A DNA stretch of 64,000 nt from Mesobacillus boroniphilus. Its GTDB lineage: Bacteria > Bacillota > Bacilli > Bacillales > Cytobacillaceae. Position numbers and translations under genes: made by a program. The stretch covers positions 248,001-312,000 of the forward strand of contig NZ_QTKX01000002.1 in NCBI RefSeq assembly GCF_018424685.1, read 5' to 3'. This document shows, piece by piece, positions 43,365-53,123 of this stretch. Position 1 is the stretch's first letter, and the number at the start of each line of letters is the position of its first letter. The notes under the pieces are model-generated. The model was given only the letters and a program-made list of their open reading frames with translations. It ran no database searches and was not told the DNA's origin.

Positions 43365-45185
43365 ATGAGTTACCACAAACGTCTGCTTTTGCTCGCCGGA
43401 CTGGATTCTTTGATTGTATATGCGGCAGTTTACATTAGTTACATACCACTTCATCCATCAGTCCAAACCATAAAGTTTGAAAATATCTTTATCAGTGCAC
43501 TCGTTCTCCTAATATGCCATCATTTATTTGCTTCGATGTTCATGCTTTACAACAAAGCGTGGGAATACGCAAGCGTCGGCGAGCTGATTGGGATCACCAA
43601 GTCGGTAACCCTCTCCGTCCTGATGGTGACTTTGTTTCAATACATCATGGACTTTAATGTATACGGACGAGTGCTATTCAGCACCTGGACATTGCTGATC
43701 CTGATGATCGGCGGCAGCCGCTTCTGGTGGCGAATTACCCGCGACCGTTTTATCAAGCCGGATAAGAATATGAAGCAAGTGTTGATTATCGGTGCCGGAC
43801 AAGCAGGCACACTTGTCGCCCGTCAGCTAAAAAACAATCGTGAATTAGGCCTGATGCCAGCTGCGTTCATTGATGACGATCCAAACAAATATAAACTGCA
43901 CATCCTTGGTATCCCGGTAGCAGGAAGAAGTAAAGATATCGCCAAGGCGGTTGAGAAATACAAGGTTGATAAAATTGTCATTGCAATTCCTTCATTGCAA
44001 AAAGAAGAGCTGACACGGATTTTTGAAGAATGCACAAAGACAAAAATAAAGCCTCAGATCATGCCGAAGATCGAAGACGTCATGATCGGCAAAGTAGCCG
44101 TCAACAGCTTCCGCGACGTAGAAGTCGAGGACCTGCTCGGACGTGAGCCAATAAAGCTGGATATTGAAGGCATATCAGAATATGTCACTGGTAAAACCGT
44201 TCTCGTTACAGGTGCCGGTGGCTCAATTGGGTCTGAAATCTGCCGCCAGATTTGCAATTTCGAACCGGGAAAACTGGTGCTCGTTGGGCATGGGGAAAAC
44301 AGCATCTATACGATTGATATGGAGCTTCGCAATAAATACGGACAAGAGATTGAAATCATTCCGGTGATTGGTGATGTCCAGGACCGGGAGAGAATGTTTG
44401 AGGTAATGGAAGCACATACACCTAACGTTGTATACCATGCAGCAGCCCATAAGCATGTACCGTTGATGGAGTACAATCCGAGAGAAGCTGTTAAGAATAA
44501 TGTGTTCGGGACGAAGAATGTCGCCGAAGCAGCTGACACATTTGGTGTTGGGACTTTTGTGCTTGTGTCTACGGACAAAGCAGTAAACCCTACGAATGTG
44601 ATGGGGTCGACGAAGCGGATTGCTGAGATGATCATTCAGAAGCTTGATCAGGAAAGCCAGACTAAGTTTGTTGCTGTACGGTTTGGGAATGTGCTTGGAA
44701 GTCGGGGAAGTGTGATTCCGCTGTTCAAGAAGCAAATCCAGGCTGGCGGGCCGGTTACGGTTACACATCCGGATATGACTAGGTACTTTATGACGATTCC
44801 AGAGGCTTCTAGGTTGGTTATTCAGGCTGGGTCATTGGCACGTGGGGGAGAAATCTTCGTGCTGGATATGGGTGAGCCGGTTAAGATTGTGGATCTTGCG
44901 AAGAATCTTATCACTCTTTCTGGATACTCTACTAATGAGATTCCGATCCGTTTCTCGGGGCTGCGTCCTGGAGAGAAAATGTTCGAGGAGTTGCTGAATG
45001 AAAACGAAATCCATCCTGATCCGGTGTTTCCGAAGATTTTTATTGGGAAGGCTGTTCTGGAGCAGGAGGAAGAGGTTGAGTATCTTCTTCGGCAGTTTGA
45101 ACACTTTAATGCCAACCAGCTTAAGGAGTATGTGATCAACCTGGCTAACAGGAAGAAGAACCGGGTGTTTTTGGTGGCGAAGTAA
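43365..45185 (+). CDS. epsC: Membrane-bound UDP-GlcNAc 4,6-dehydratase (CapD/EpsC/PglF type)
   Basis: 606 residues. Four N-terminal membrane helices (about 10-30, 45-65, 83-103, 110-127), a CoA-binding-like Rossmann region ([18 protein letters not shown]), then the extended SDR domain with [18 protein letters not shown] near residue 282, [22 protein letters not shown] and [20 protein letters not shown]. It makes UDP-2-acetamido-4-keto-sugar, the first step to N-acetylated diamino sugars. The aminotransferase at 45806 and acetyltransferase at 47583 would continue the pathway. The first two thirds use C-ending codons; from about 44.5 kb the codons turn to T/G endings, suggesting a mosaic gene. 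Confidence 0.9.
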   Translation: MSYHKRLLLLAGLDSLIVYAAVYISYIPLHPSVQTIKFENIFISALVLLICHHLFASMFMLYNKAWEYASVGELIGITKSVTLSVLMVTLFQYIMDFNVYGRVLFSTWTLLILMIGGSRFWWRITRDRFIKPDKNMKQVLIIGAGQAGTLVARQLKNNRELGLMPAAFIDDDPNKYKLHILGIPVAGRSKDIAKAVEKYKVDKIVIAIPSLQKEELTRIFEECTKTKIKPQIMPKIEDVMIGKVAVNSFRDVEVEDLLGREPIKLDIEGISEYVTGKTVLVTGAGGSIGSEICRQICNFEPGKLVLVGHGENSIYTIDMELRNKYGQEIEIIPVIGDVQDRERMFEVMEAHTPNVVYHAAAHKHVPLMEYNPREAVKNNVFGTKNVAEAADTFGVGTFVLVSTDKAVNPTNVMGSTKRIAEMIIQKLDQESQTKFVAVRFGNVLGSRGSVIPLFKKQIQAGGPVTVTHPDMTRYFMTIPEASRLVIQAGSLARGGEIFVLDMGEPVKIVDLAKNLITLSGYSTNEIPIRFSGLRPGEKMFEELLNENEIHPDPVFPKIFIGKAVLEQEEEVEYLLRQFEHFNANQLKEYVINLANRKKNRVFLVAK

Positions 45186-45222
45186 AGTTGACTTTATTGG
45201 TACTATATATAATAAAAGAAAC

Positions 45223-45621
45223 TTGGTTTTGTTAAAATGGCGAAAGGGGATTGTTGAACCTTCGGTTCAGAGTGGAAGAAGGTATCAGGTTGAGAACTTC
45301 GTGGAGAAGCCTGCTCCTGGAACTGCGCCTTCTAATCTTGCGATTATGGGCAGATATATTCTTACTCCTGAGATTTTTATGTTCCTGGATCAGATGGAAA
45401 CTGGTGCTGGTGGAGAGATTCAGTTGACCGATGCGATTCAGAAGTTGAATCAGATTCAGCGGGTATTTGCTTATGACTTTGAGGGTAAGCGGTATGATGT
45501 TGGGGAGAAGATTGGATTTGTCAAAACTACTGTGGAGTTTGCACTGCAGAATGACGAACTACGGTCAGACTTACTTGCTTATCTTAAAGAGGTAATGGCT
45601 AAGGAGAAAGTTAATAAATAA
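45223..45621 (+). pseudogene. galU: C-terminal remnant of UTP-glucose-1-phosphate uridylyltransferase
   Basis: About 130 codons. The segment [20 protein letters not shown] followed by [26 protein letters not shown] and [21 protein letters not shown] is the C-terminal third of GalU/GtaB. Functional enzymes have about 290 residues; the N-terminal catalytic half with the nucleotide-binding signature is absent, and no ribosome binding site precedes the frame. It lies at a sharp fall in GC content within the operon. It is probably a scar of cassette exchange. Confidence 0.85.
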
Positions 45622-45628
45622 TAACTTA

Positions 45629-45673
45629 ACACCCGGGTTCATTGAGTTTGATATGGATCCGGGGTGTTTTTTT
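45629..45673 (+). terminator. Terminator-like hairpin inside the exopolysaccharide locus
   Basis: ACACCCGG and CCGGGGTGT pair with one bulge and are followed by T6-7. It would stop transcription before the second half of the operon unless read through, which suits the presence of an antitermination RNA upstream. Confidence 0.7.
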
Positions 45674-45805
45674 GAGTTAAGGTCTCGTTAAGTATCTGAA
45701 GTAGAAAACAATTTTAGTGGTTTAGAAGTTGGTTGGATCAATATTTAAAAGATTCCAATTAAGTCCTAATCTACTAAAGTATTAACCTAATAGAGGAAGG
45801 AAGAC

Positions 45806-46942
45806 TTGAAGATGGAGACAACGAAAGTGAAAGAAAGAATATTTCTTTCATCACCTCATATGAGTGATGAAGGTTATGAAATGCAATATATAAAGCAAGC
45901 TTTTGATACAAACTGGATTGCTCCCCTTGGTGAAAACGTTGATGGGTTCGAAAGAGAACTAGCTGAAAAGGTTGGTTCGAAAGCTGCAGCAGCACTATCT
46001 TCAGGAACAGCTGCTATTCATTTAGCTCTTAAAGCAGCGGGAGTTGGAGAAGGGGATATTGTATTCTGTCCAACACTTACTTTCTCAGCAACAGCTAATC
46101 CAATCATCTATCAAAATGCCATTCCGGTTTTTATAGATAGCGATTATGAAACGTGGAACATGAGTCCGAAAGCTTTGGAAGAAGCATTTAAGAAGTACCC
46201 AGAAGTAAAGGCAGTCATTGTTGTTCATTTATATGGCTTATCTGCAGACATGGATAAAATCATGGATATCTGTAAGAAACATAATGTAGCGGTTATAGAA
46301 GATGCTGCTGAGTCTCTGGGTACTTACTATAAAGGTAAGCATACTGGAACTTTTGGTGACTATGGCATCTTCTCTTTTAATGGGAATAAGATTATTACAA
46401 CTTCTGGTGGAGGGATGCTTGTTTCTAATAATGAAGAACGAATTGCAAAGGCTAGATTCTGGGCGACACAGTCAAGAGACCAAGTAAGGCATTACCAACA
46501 TAGTGAATTAGGTTTCAATTATCGGATGAGTAATGTGGTTGCTGGTATAGGAAGAGGACAGCTTAAAGTGTTGGATCAGAGAGTTGCCAAAAAGAACTAC
46601 ATTTATGAATTTTATAAGAGAGAACTTAGTGAACTTGAGGGTGTTGAGTTCATGCCTAGTAATAAGTGGGATGAACCTAATTATTGGTTAAGCTCAATGG
46701 TTTTAACTGGAAAGGTTAGACCCATTGATGTAATGGAGGCTCTTGAAAAGGAGAATATCGAGTCAAGACCTGTTTGGAAACCAATGCATATGCAGCCGTA
46801 CTTCGAGAAATATGATTATGTTGGAACTGATGTATCGGAGAAGTTGTTTGAGAATGGGGTTTGTTTGCCATCTGATACAAAGATGACGGATGAGGACTTA
46901 GAAAGAGTTGTGGAGACTATTAAAGGGTTGTGGTTTAAGTAA
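45806..46942 (+). CDS. epsN: PLP-dependent sugar aminotransferase (DegT/DnrJ/EryC1/StrS)
   Basis: 378 residues. The start IFLSSPHMSDEGYEMQYIKQ and NWIAPLGENVDGFE match EpsN/PglE enzymes. SGTAAIHLALKAAGV, VIEDAAESLG and FSFNGNKIITTSGGG are conserved, with K195 as the PLP lysine. It transfers an amino group to the 4-keto sugar made by the CapD/EpsC protein. Start TTG 45806 (GGAAGG 5 nt upstream) or ATG 45812. The next gene overlaps by one base. Confidence 0.88.
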   Translation: MKMETTKVKERIFLSSPHMSDEGYEMQYIKQAFDTNWIAPLGENVDGFERELAEKVGSKAAAALSSGTAAIHLALKAAGVGEGDIVFCPTLTFSATANPIIYQNAIPVFIDSDYETWNMSPKALEEAFKKYPEVKAVIVVHLYGLSADMDKIMDICKKHNVAVIEDAAESLGTYYKGKHTGTFGDYGIFSFNGNKIITTSGGGMLVSNNEERIAKARFWATQSRDQVRHYQHSELGFNYRMSNVVAGIGRGQLKVLDQRVAKKNYIYEFYKRELSELEGVEFMPSNKWDEPNYWLSSMVLTGKVRPIDVMEALEKENIESRPVWKPMHMQPYFEKYDYVGTDVSEKLFENGVCLPSDTKMTDEDLERVVETIKGLWFK

Positions 46943-47586
46943 TGAATAATTCCAAAGGTGGTATTTATAGGAGGTTCATAAAAAGACCGATGGATTTCAT
47001 ACTATCATTAATCGCCATTATTGTTCTTAGTCCGATATTTCTAGTAGTTGCAATTCTTGTAAGAACAAAATTAGGTAGCCCTATTCTTTTTAAGCAAAAG
47101 AGACCTGGCCTTAATGAAGAGATTTTCATGATGTATAAATTTAGGACTATGACTGATGAAAGAGATAATAAAGGGGAGTTACTACTTGATAGCGTTAGGT
47201 TGACGAAGTTTGGTAGGTTACTACGTTCTACATCTCTTGATGAACTACCGGAACTTTTTAATATTTTGAAGGGTGATATGTCTATTATCGGCCCAAGGCC
47301 ATTATTGGTGCAATATTTACCGTTGTACAACAATCATCAAAAACGACGTCATGAAGTTAGACCAGGGCTATCTGGTTTGGCTCAGGTTAATGGTAGGAAT
47401 GCTATTAGTTGGGAAGACAAATTTAATCTAGATGTGAAATATGTAGATAATGTAAGTTTCATTAAGGATTGGATGATAATTTTCTTAACCATAAAAAAGG
47501 TTTTCATCAGAGAGGGCATTAATTCAGAAACTGCTGCTACGATTGAGCCTTTTAAGGGAACCAAAAAGGAAAGAATAGAAATATGA
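46942..47586 (+). CDS. epsL: Initiating undecaprenyl-phosphate sugar phosphotransferase
   Basis: 214 residues of the bacterial sugar transferase (PglC-like) family. One N-terminal re-entrant helix (about 12-35; KRPMDFILSLIAIIVLSPIF), then GSPILFKQKRPGLNEEIFMMYKFRTM, LDELPELFNILKGDMSIIGPRPLL and RPGLSGLAQVNGRN. It loads the first sugar phosphate on undecaprenyl phosphate at the inner membrane face. Flanked by PglE-like and PglD-like genes with 1- and 4-nt overlaps, so the first sugar is probably N-acetylated diamino sugar (bacillosamine type). Confidence 0.92.
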   Translation: MNNSKGGIYRRFIKRPMDFILSLIAIIVLSPIFLVVAILVRTKLGSPILFKQKRPGLNEEIFMMYKFRTMTDERDNKGELLLDSVRLTKFGRLLRSTSLDELPELFNILKGDMSIIGPRPLLVQYLPLYNNHQKRRHEVRPGLSGLAQVNGRNAISWEDKFNLDVKYVDNVSFIKDWMIIFLTIKKVFIREGINSETAATIEPFKGTKKERIEI

Positions 47587-48203
47587 AAAACAAACTTTTA
47601 ATAATTGGTGCTAGCGGCCATGGAAAAGTTGTTGCGGACATTGCTTTGAAAATGAATAAATGGCAGAGCATTGCATTTTTAGATGACGACAAAAGCATCA
47701 AAATATCAATGGGTTTAGATGTCATTGGTACTTCAGATGATGTTTTTACACATATAGAAGAGTGCGAAATATTTGTTGGTATTGGTAACAATACTACGAG
47801 ACAAAGGATTTATGAAAGGCTTGAAACACTTGGTGCTAGTATTCCGCTATTAATTCACCCAGATGCGGTGATAGGGTCGCATGTAGATATAGGAATTGGT
47901 ACAGCTGTTATGGCGGGAGTAATTGTTAACTGTTGTACAAAAATTGGTAAAGGCTGCATTGTTAATACAGGTTCTACAATTGACCATGACAATGTTATTG
48001 GAGATTTGGTTCATATTTCACCAGGAGTTCATCTAGCAGGAACGGTTAAAGTTGGTCAGGGATCTTGGTTAGGGATTGGTAGTGTAGTTAGTAATAATAT
48101 AAAAATCTCCAACGGTTGTAAAGTTGGTGCTGGTTCTGTTGTGGTTAAGGATATAACTGAACCAGGAGTTTATGTTGGTGTTCCAGTTAGGAGAGTTAAG
48201 TAA
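47583..48203 (+). CDS. epsM: Sugar O/N-acetyltransferase, PglD/NeuD family
   Basis: 206 residues. The N-terminal Rossmann-like domain KLLIIGASGHGKVVADIAL is typical, and the C-terminal part is a left-handed beta-helix of hexapeptide repeats (VGHGTAVMAGVIVNCCTKIG-like pattern). It uses acetyl-CoA to acetylate the amino group installed by the upstream aminotransferase, completing UDP-diacetamido-trideoxyhexose. It overlaps the sugar transferase by 4 nt and the next gene by one base. Confidence 0.88.
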   Translation: MKNKLLIIGASGHGKVVADIALKMNKWQSIAFLDDDKSIKISMGLDVIGTSDDVFTHIEECEIFVGIGNNTTRQRIYERLETLGASIPLLIHPDAVIGSHVDIGIGTAVMAGVIVNCCTKIGKGCIVNTGSTIDHDNVIGDLVHISPGVHLAGTVKVGQGSWLGIGSVVSNNIKISNGCKVGAGSVVVKDITEPGVYVGVPVRRVK

Positions 48204-49333
48204 TGAAAATACTTGTATTAGCAAACTTTGGTATGGGGTTATATAACTTTAGAAAAGAGTTGTTAGAGGAATTAATTAAGCAGAATAATGAAGTTTACAT
48301 CTCTTTACCAAATGATGAATATATACCAAAGTTAAAAAAGTTAGGTTGTAAGTTCATAGATACCAACTTAGATAGAAGAGGGAAAAATCCACTTGCTGAT
48401 TTTAAGTTGTTACTTAGCTACTTAAAAATATTAAAAGACACTAAACCAGATATCGTTTTAACATATACAATTAAGCCTAATGTATACGGTGGAATAGCGT
48501 GCTCAATAACCAAAACGCCATATATAACAAATATAACAGGATTGGGCACATCTATTGAAAATAAGGGTTTAATTCAGAAAATCACTTTGATGCTTTATAG
48601 GCTAGGATTAAAGAAAGCATCATGTGTTTTTTTTCAAAATAAAACTAATCGAATGTTTTTCAAAGACAATAGAATTGTTGAGAGTAAGACAAGGTTAATT
48701 CCGGGATCAGGTGTGAATTTACAACAGCATAGATTTGAAGAATATCCCCCAAGTGACGGTAAGATAAGGTTCCTTTTTATAGGTCGAATTATGAAAGCAA
48801 AGGGAATAGAGGAGTTATTAGAAGCAGCAAAATTGGTAAAAGAGAGTTATTCCAATGTACAATTTGATCTAATTGGTGGTACTGAAGAAGAAAACTACCA
48901 AGAAAAAATCGATAAGTTAGAAAGACTAGATATAATTAAATATCACGGGCAGCAGGACGAGGCGCATTCTTTTATTAGTAGTTCTCATGCTATAATACTC
49001 CCTTCTTATCATGAGGGCTTAGCTAATGTCCTTCTTGAATCTTCATCTTCAGGAAGGCCAGTATTGGCCTCAGAAGTGCCGGGGTGTGTAGAGACTTTTG
49101 ACGACGGTTTAACGGGCTTTGGTTTTCAGGCCAAGAGTGTTGAAGGCCTAGTTGAAGCAATTATTAAGTTTATAAACTTACCTTATGATCAAAAAAGAGA
49201 AATGGGTATTGCTGGTCGAATAAAGATGAAAAATGAATTTGATAGAAATATTGTTATTAATGCTTACCTAGAAGAAATAAATAAGGTTATGGATAAGGAG
49301 AATAATAATGAATTTATACGAGAAGTTAGTTGA
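48203..49333 (+). CDS. GT4-family glycosyltransferase (PglA-like)
   Basis: 376 residues with two Rossmann halves. The EX7E motif is SYHEGLANVLLESS (E271, E279). VLTYTIKPNVYGGIACSITK and NITGLGTSIENKG resemble PglA-type enzymes that add the second sugar onto undecaprenyl-diphospho-bacillosamine. FLFIGRIMKAKGIEELLEAA lies in the donor-binding half. It ends 26 nt into the next gene. The sugar donor cannot be read. Confidence 0.87.
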   Translation: MKILVLANFGMGLYNFRKELLEELIKQNNEVYISLPNDEYIPKLKKLGCKFIDTNLDRRGKNPLADFKLLLSYLKILKDTKPDIVLTYTIKPNVYGGIACSITKTPYITNITGLGTSIENKGLIQKITLMLYRLGLKKASCVFFQNKTNRMFFKDNRIVESKTRLIPGSGVNLQQHRFEEYPPSDGKIRFLFIGRIMKAKGIEELLEAAKLVKESYSNVQFDLIGGTEEENYQEKIDKLERLDIIKYHGQQDEAHSFISSSHAIILPSYHEGLANVLLESSSSGRPVLASEVPGCVETFDDGLTGFGFQAKSVEGLVEAIIKFINLPYDQKREMGIAGRIKMKNEFDRNIVINAYLEEINKVMDKENNNEFIREVS

Positions 49334-50690
49334 TAAAGAAGAGAAGATATCACTAATAGGCCTAGGTTATGTTGGAATGCCAATAGCTGTTGCATTTGCA
49401 AAAAAAGTCAATGTAATTGGTTTCGATGTTAATAAGCCTAAAATTGATCTATATAAAAAAGGTATAGACCCTACAAAAGAAGTAGGAAATGAAGTAATCA
49501 AAAATACAACTGTTGAATTTACATCAGATGAATCAAGCCTTAGAGAAGCAAAGTTTCATATTGTAGCCGTACCAACGCCTGTAAAAGATGACCATACACC
49601 TGATTTAACGCCTGTAGAATCTGCGAGCCGCACGCTAGGTAGAAACTTAACAAAAGGTTCGATTGTTGTCTTTGAGTCTACTGTATATCCAGGTGTTACT
49701 GAAGATATTTGTGTTCCAATATTAGAAAAGGAATCAGGATTAAAATGTGGAGTAGATTTTAAAGTTGGTTATTCGCCAGAAAGAATTAATCCAGGTGATA
49801 AAGTTCATAGACTAGAGACCATAATAAAAGTTGTAGCTGGACAAGATGAGGAATCTTTGGATACTATCGCTAAGGTATATGAATTAGTTGTTGATGCTGG
49901 TGTCTATAAAGCTGCCAGTATTAAAGTGGCTGAGGCTGCAAAGGTAATAGAAAATTCACAGCGTGATATTAATATTGCTTTTATGAACGAATTATCAATC
50001 ATATTCAATAAGATGGGGATTGATACAAAAGCGGTTCTTGAGGCAGCAGGGACCAAGTGGAACTTCCTAAATTTCTCTCCAGGGTTAGTTGGAGGTCACT
50101 GTATCGGAGTTGATCCATACTACCTAACTTATAAAGCGGAGCAAATGGGCTACCATTCCCAAATCATTCTTTCAGGAAGAAAAATAAATGATGACATGGG
50201 CAAATATGTTGCTGAAAGTACAGTTAAGAAAATGATAAAAGCCAATAAGCAAATAAGTGGTGCAAAAGTAGCTATATTTGGTGTTACGTTTAAAGAGAAT
50301 TGCCCTGATGTCCGAAATACAAAAGTAGTGGATGTAATCAAAGAATTAGAAGAGTACGGAGTTGAAGTCAAAGTTGTAGATCCTCAAGCGGATAAGGATG
50401 ATTTATGGCGCGAATATGGAATCAATCTTTGTGAATTTGAAGATATAAAAGAGATGGATGCAGTAATTTTCGCAGTTCCACATGATGAATTTAAAGCTAT
50501 TCAATTGGAAGATGTAAAAATGATGTTTGGCACAAATGGATATGTGAATTCAGAAGTTATGAAGGAAGTAGCTGCAACATCAGAGTTTGATATAGATAAT
50601 TATAGAAAAGATTGTGTACTGATGGATATCAAAGGAATGTTCAATAGAATAGAAGCAGAGAATGCTGGGTTTGTATATTGGAGGTTGTAA
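49308..50690 (+). CDS. UDP-N-acetylhexosamine 6-dehydrogenase (TviB/WbpA type)
   Basis: 460 residues. NAD-binding start KISLIGLGYVGMPIAVAFAK, the conserved VPTPVKDDHTPDLTPVESA, and the active-site GGHCIGVDPYYLTYKAE with C265. It oxidises C6 of a UDP-HexNAc to the uronic acid. Length and motifs fit the TviB/WbpA/VpsB group rather than UDP-glucose dehydrogenase. The epimerase that follows is the usual partner. AAGGAG lies 7 nt before the ATG. It could be a target of the YwqD kinase. Confidence 0.88.
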   Translation: MNLYEKLVDKEEKISLIGLGYVGMPIAVAFAKKVNVIGFDVNKPKIDLYKKGIDPTKEVGNEVIKNTTVEFTSDESSLREAKFHIVAVPTPVKDDHTPDLTPVESASRTLGRNLTKGSIVVFESTVYPGVTEDICVPILEKESGLKCGVDFKVGYSPERINPGDKVHRLETIIKVVAGQDEESLDTIAKVYELVVDAGVYKAASIKVAEAAKVIENSQRDINIAFMNELSIIFNKMGIDTKAVLEAAGTKWNFLNFSPGLVGGHCIGVDPYYLTYKAEQMGYHSQIILSGRKINDDMGKYVAESTVKKMIKANKQISGAKVAIFGVTFKENCPDVRNTKVVDVIKELEEYGVEVKVVDPQADKDDLWREYGINLCEFEDIKEMDAVIFAVPHDEFKAIQLEDVKMMFGTNGYVNSEVMKEVAATSEFDIDNYRKDCVLMDIKGMFNRIEAENAGFVYWRL

Positions 50691-50692
50691 CT

Positions 50693-51667
50693 ATGGGATA
50701 TGAAAATGTAAAGTTTCCAGAGGGCAGTAAATTCTTAGTTACTGGCTCAGCAGGCTTTATTGGTTCCAACCTAGTAGAAGCTATACTTAAATTGGGCTAT
50801 AAAGTTAGAGGGCTTGATAATTTTTCAACTGGAAAAAAAGAAAATGTAGAAGAGTTTTTAGGCAATCCTAATTACGAATTTATCGAAGGAGATATTCGTG
50901 ATCTCGACACATGTATAAATGCTTGTGAGGGAATTAATTATGTCTTAAATCAAGCTGCATGGGGGAGCGTTCCAAGAAGTATTGAAATGCCTTTGTTTTA
51001 TGAAGAAGTAAATATAAAAGGTACTTTAAATATGATGGAAGCAGCAAGGCAACTAGGTGTAAAGAAATTTGTCTATGCTTCTAGTTCATCAGTGTATGGC
51101 GACGAGCCCCATCTTCCTAAAAAAGAGGGGAGAGAGGGCAATGTATTATCACCTTATGCACTTACCAAAAAGGTAAATGAAGAATATGGAAAACTCTATA
51201 CAAAATTGTATGGCCTTGATACTTATGGAATGCGTTATTTTAATGTGTTTGGTAGAAGGCAAGATCCTAATGGAGCCTATGCAGCAGTTATTCCAAAATT
51301 TATTAAACAATTGCTTAATGAAGAACAACCAACAATAAATGGCGATGGAAAGCAGAGCCGGGACTTTACTTATATTGAAAATGTAATTGAAGCCAACTTG
51401 AAAGCTTGTAATGCGTCCCATGAAGCAGCAGGACAGTCTTATAATATTGCTTATGGTGGAAGAGAGTTTTTGATTGATATCTTTACCCATTTGTTGAATG
51501 CATTAGAAAAAGATATTCAACCAATTTTTGGACCAGACCGTAAAGGTGATATAAAACATAGTAATGCTGATATCAGTAGAGCAAAGGCAATGCTAGGGTA
51601 TGAGCCTGAATGGGATTTTGAGCGGGGTATTGAGGCTGCTATAGAGTGGTATAAGGAGAATTTATAA
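50693..51667 (+). CDS. UDP-HexNAc(A) 4-epimerase (TviC/WbpP type)
   Basis: 324 residues from the ATG at 50693, with TGGAGGT inside the end of the previous gene. Extended SDR: FLVTGSAGFIGSNLVEAI, ASSSSVYGDEPHLPK, SPYALTKK (Y155, K159), FNVFGRRQDPNGAYAAVIP and GDGKQSRDFTYIENV. It interconverts gluco and galacto forms of a UDP-HexNAc or its uronate. With the dehydrogenase it should supply an N-acetylhexosaminuronic acid for the polymer. Confidence 0.88.
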   Translation: MGYENVKFPEGSKFLVTGSAGFIGSNLVEAILKLGYKVRGLDNFSTGKKENVEEFLGNPNYEFIEGDIRDLDTCINACEGINYVLNQAAWGSVPRSIEMPLFYEEVNIKGTLNMMEAARQLGVKKFVYASSSSVYGDEPHLPKKEGREGNVLSPYALTKKVNEEYGKLYTKLYGLDTYGMRYFNVFGRRQDPNGAYAAVIPKFIKQLLNEEQPTINGDGKQSRDFTYIENVIEANLKACNASHEAAGQSYNIAYGGREFLIDIFTHLLNALEKDIQPIFGPDRKGDIKHSNADISRAKAMLGYEPEWDFERGIEAAIEWYKENL

Positions 51668-53034
51668 TGGGTTTACTTGAAAATTTATACGATAAATCAC
51701 CAATATTTTTTCAAAACATAATGGTTACACTATCAGGATATCAGCGGAATAAGACCCGTTATGGAAAAGTGTATTATGACTACTTAGATTTCCTATCTGA
51801 ATTTGATAAGTGGAGCTTAAAAGAAAAGTTAGATTTTCAACGTGAAGAATTAGTAAAATTTATCCAATATACTGTAAATAATAGTAAGTTTTATAGAAAT
51901 TTATATAAGGATGTTGATATTGAGTCTATTCGAACAATAGATGATCTTAAGCAGCTACCAATTGTTGAGAAGGAAATGTTACGAGAAAATATTAATGATG
52001 TAATTACAATACCGTACAGAGGAGCAATAGAAGGACATACTGGAGGAACAACAGGAAAATCACTTGTAGTATTATTTACACCGGAAGATATGATGAAAAG
52101 AATGGCAATACTAGATCATTTTAAGGCTCGGGTAGGTTTTGTTCATCGAAAAATGAAGCGTGCGACTTTTAATGGTAAACATATTATCCCCCCAAATCAA
52201 AAGAAAGAGGTTTTTTGGAGATATAATGCATCTTGTAAACAAATGATTTATTCCTCGTTTCATTTAACTGAGAAGAATATGAAATATTATATTGAATCTT
52301 TAAATAAGTTTAAACCTCATGCGATAGATGGTTTTTTTATGTCAATGTGTGATATTGCAGGATATATTGAACGACACAACATCAAGTTAGAATTTACACC
52401 GGTTGCAATTTTCCCTACATCTGAGACATTAACAAAGTCAGGAAGAGAGTTATTAGAAAGAGTGTTTAATTGTAAGGTCTATGACCAGTATGCTTCAAGT
52501 GAAGGTGCACCATTTGTAACAGAGTGTAAAAATCAAGTGTTACACATGGAATTAGGTTCAGGTGTATTTGAGCATGTTAAAGCTGATAGCGATGAAATAC
52601 TTGTTACGAGTTTTACTACACATGGAACTCCTTTAATACGATATCGTATTGGAGACTCGATGGTCTTTGGAACAGAGAATAGTTCATGTCATTGTGGAAT
52701 TAATGCCCCAGTTATTAAGGAAATCCATGGAAGGAAACTCGATTTTTTATACACCAGCGATGGCGCCAAAATAAATGGTGGGAATATTGCGAATCTTTTT
52801 AAGAATATGCCAAATGCACTTATTAGGGCACAAACGATACAAGATAAAATGGGGGAAATTGTAATAAAACTTGAAGTAGATAAAAAATTATATAAGCCTG
52901 AATATGATAATTTATTAAAGGATGAATTTATACACAAGTTTGGTTTAAATACAAAAATTACTATCGAACATGTCCCTGAAATCCCGAGAGAGAAAAGTGG
53001 CAAGTTTAGAATGATTAAAAACAATGTAAGTTAG
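51667..53034 (+). CDS. CapK/PaaK-like adenylate-forming protein
   Basis: 455 residues. The ATP-binding loop GHTGGTTGKSLVV near residue 122, YDQYASSEGAPFVTEC, LIRYRIGD and the C-terminal KSGKFRMIKN fit the phenylacetate-CoA ligase (PaaK) fold. Relatives in capsule clusters (CapK) are thought to activate an acid or amino acid for attachment to a uronic acid or sugar; this is not established. One-base overlap with the epimerase. It may decorate the uronic acid made by the two preceding genes. Confidence 0.83.
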   Translation: MGLLENLYDKSPIFFQNIMVTLSGYQRNKTRYGKVYYDYLDFLSEFDKWSLKEKLDFQREELVKFIQYTVNNSKFYRNLYKDVDIESIRTIDDLKQLPIVEKEMLRENINDVITIPYRGAIEGHTGGTTGKSLVVLFTPEDMMKRMAILDHFKARVGFVHRKMKRATFNGKHIIPPNQKKEVFWRYNASCKQMIYSSFHLTEKNMKYYIESLNKFKPHAIDGFFMSMCDIAGYIERHNIKLEFTPVAIFPTSETLTKSGRELLERVFNCKVYDQYASSEGAPFVTECKNQVLHMELGSGVFEHVKADSDEILVTSFTTHGTPLIRYRIGDSMVFGTENSSCHCGINAPVIKEIHGRKLDFLYTSDGAKINGGNIANLFKNMPNALIRAQTIQDKMGEIVIKLEVDKKLYKPEYDNLLKDEFIHKFGLNTKITIEHVPEIPREKSGKFRMIKNNVS

Positions 53035-53123
53035 TGAACTACAACAGGGAAAAATAGCAATTTGTTTATTTTTTTGACTTGTTATATGCGTTCACTAATA
53101 ATAAGAAGAGAGAAAGAATTTAT

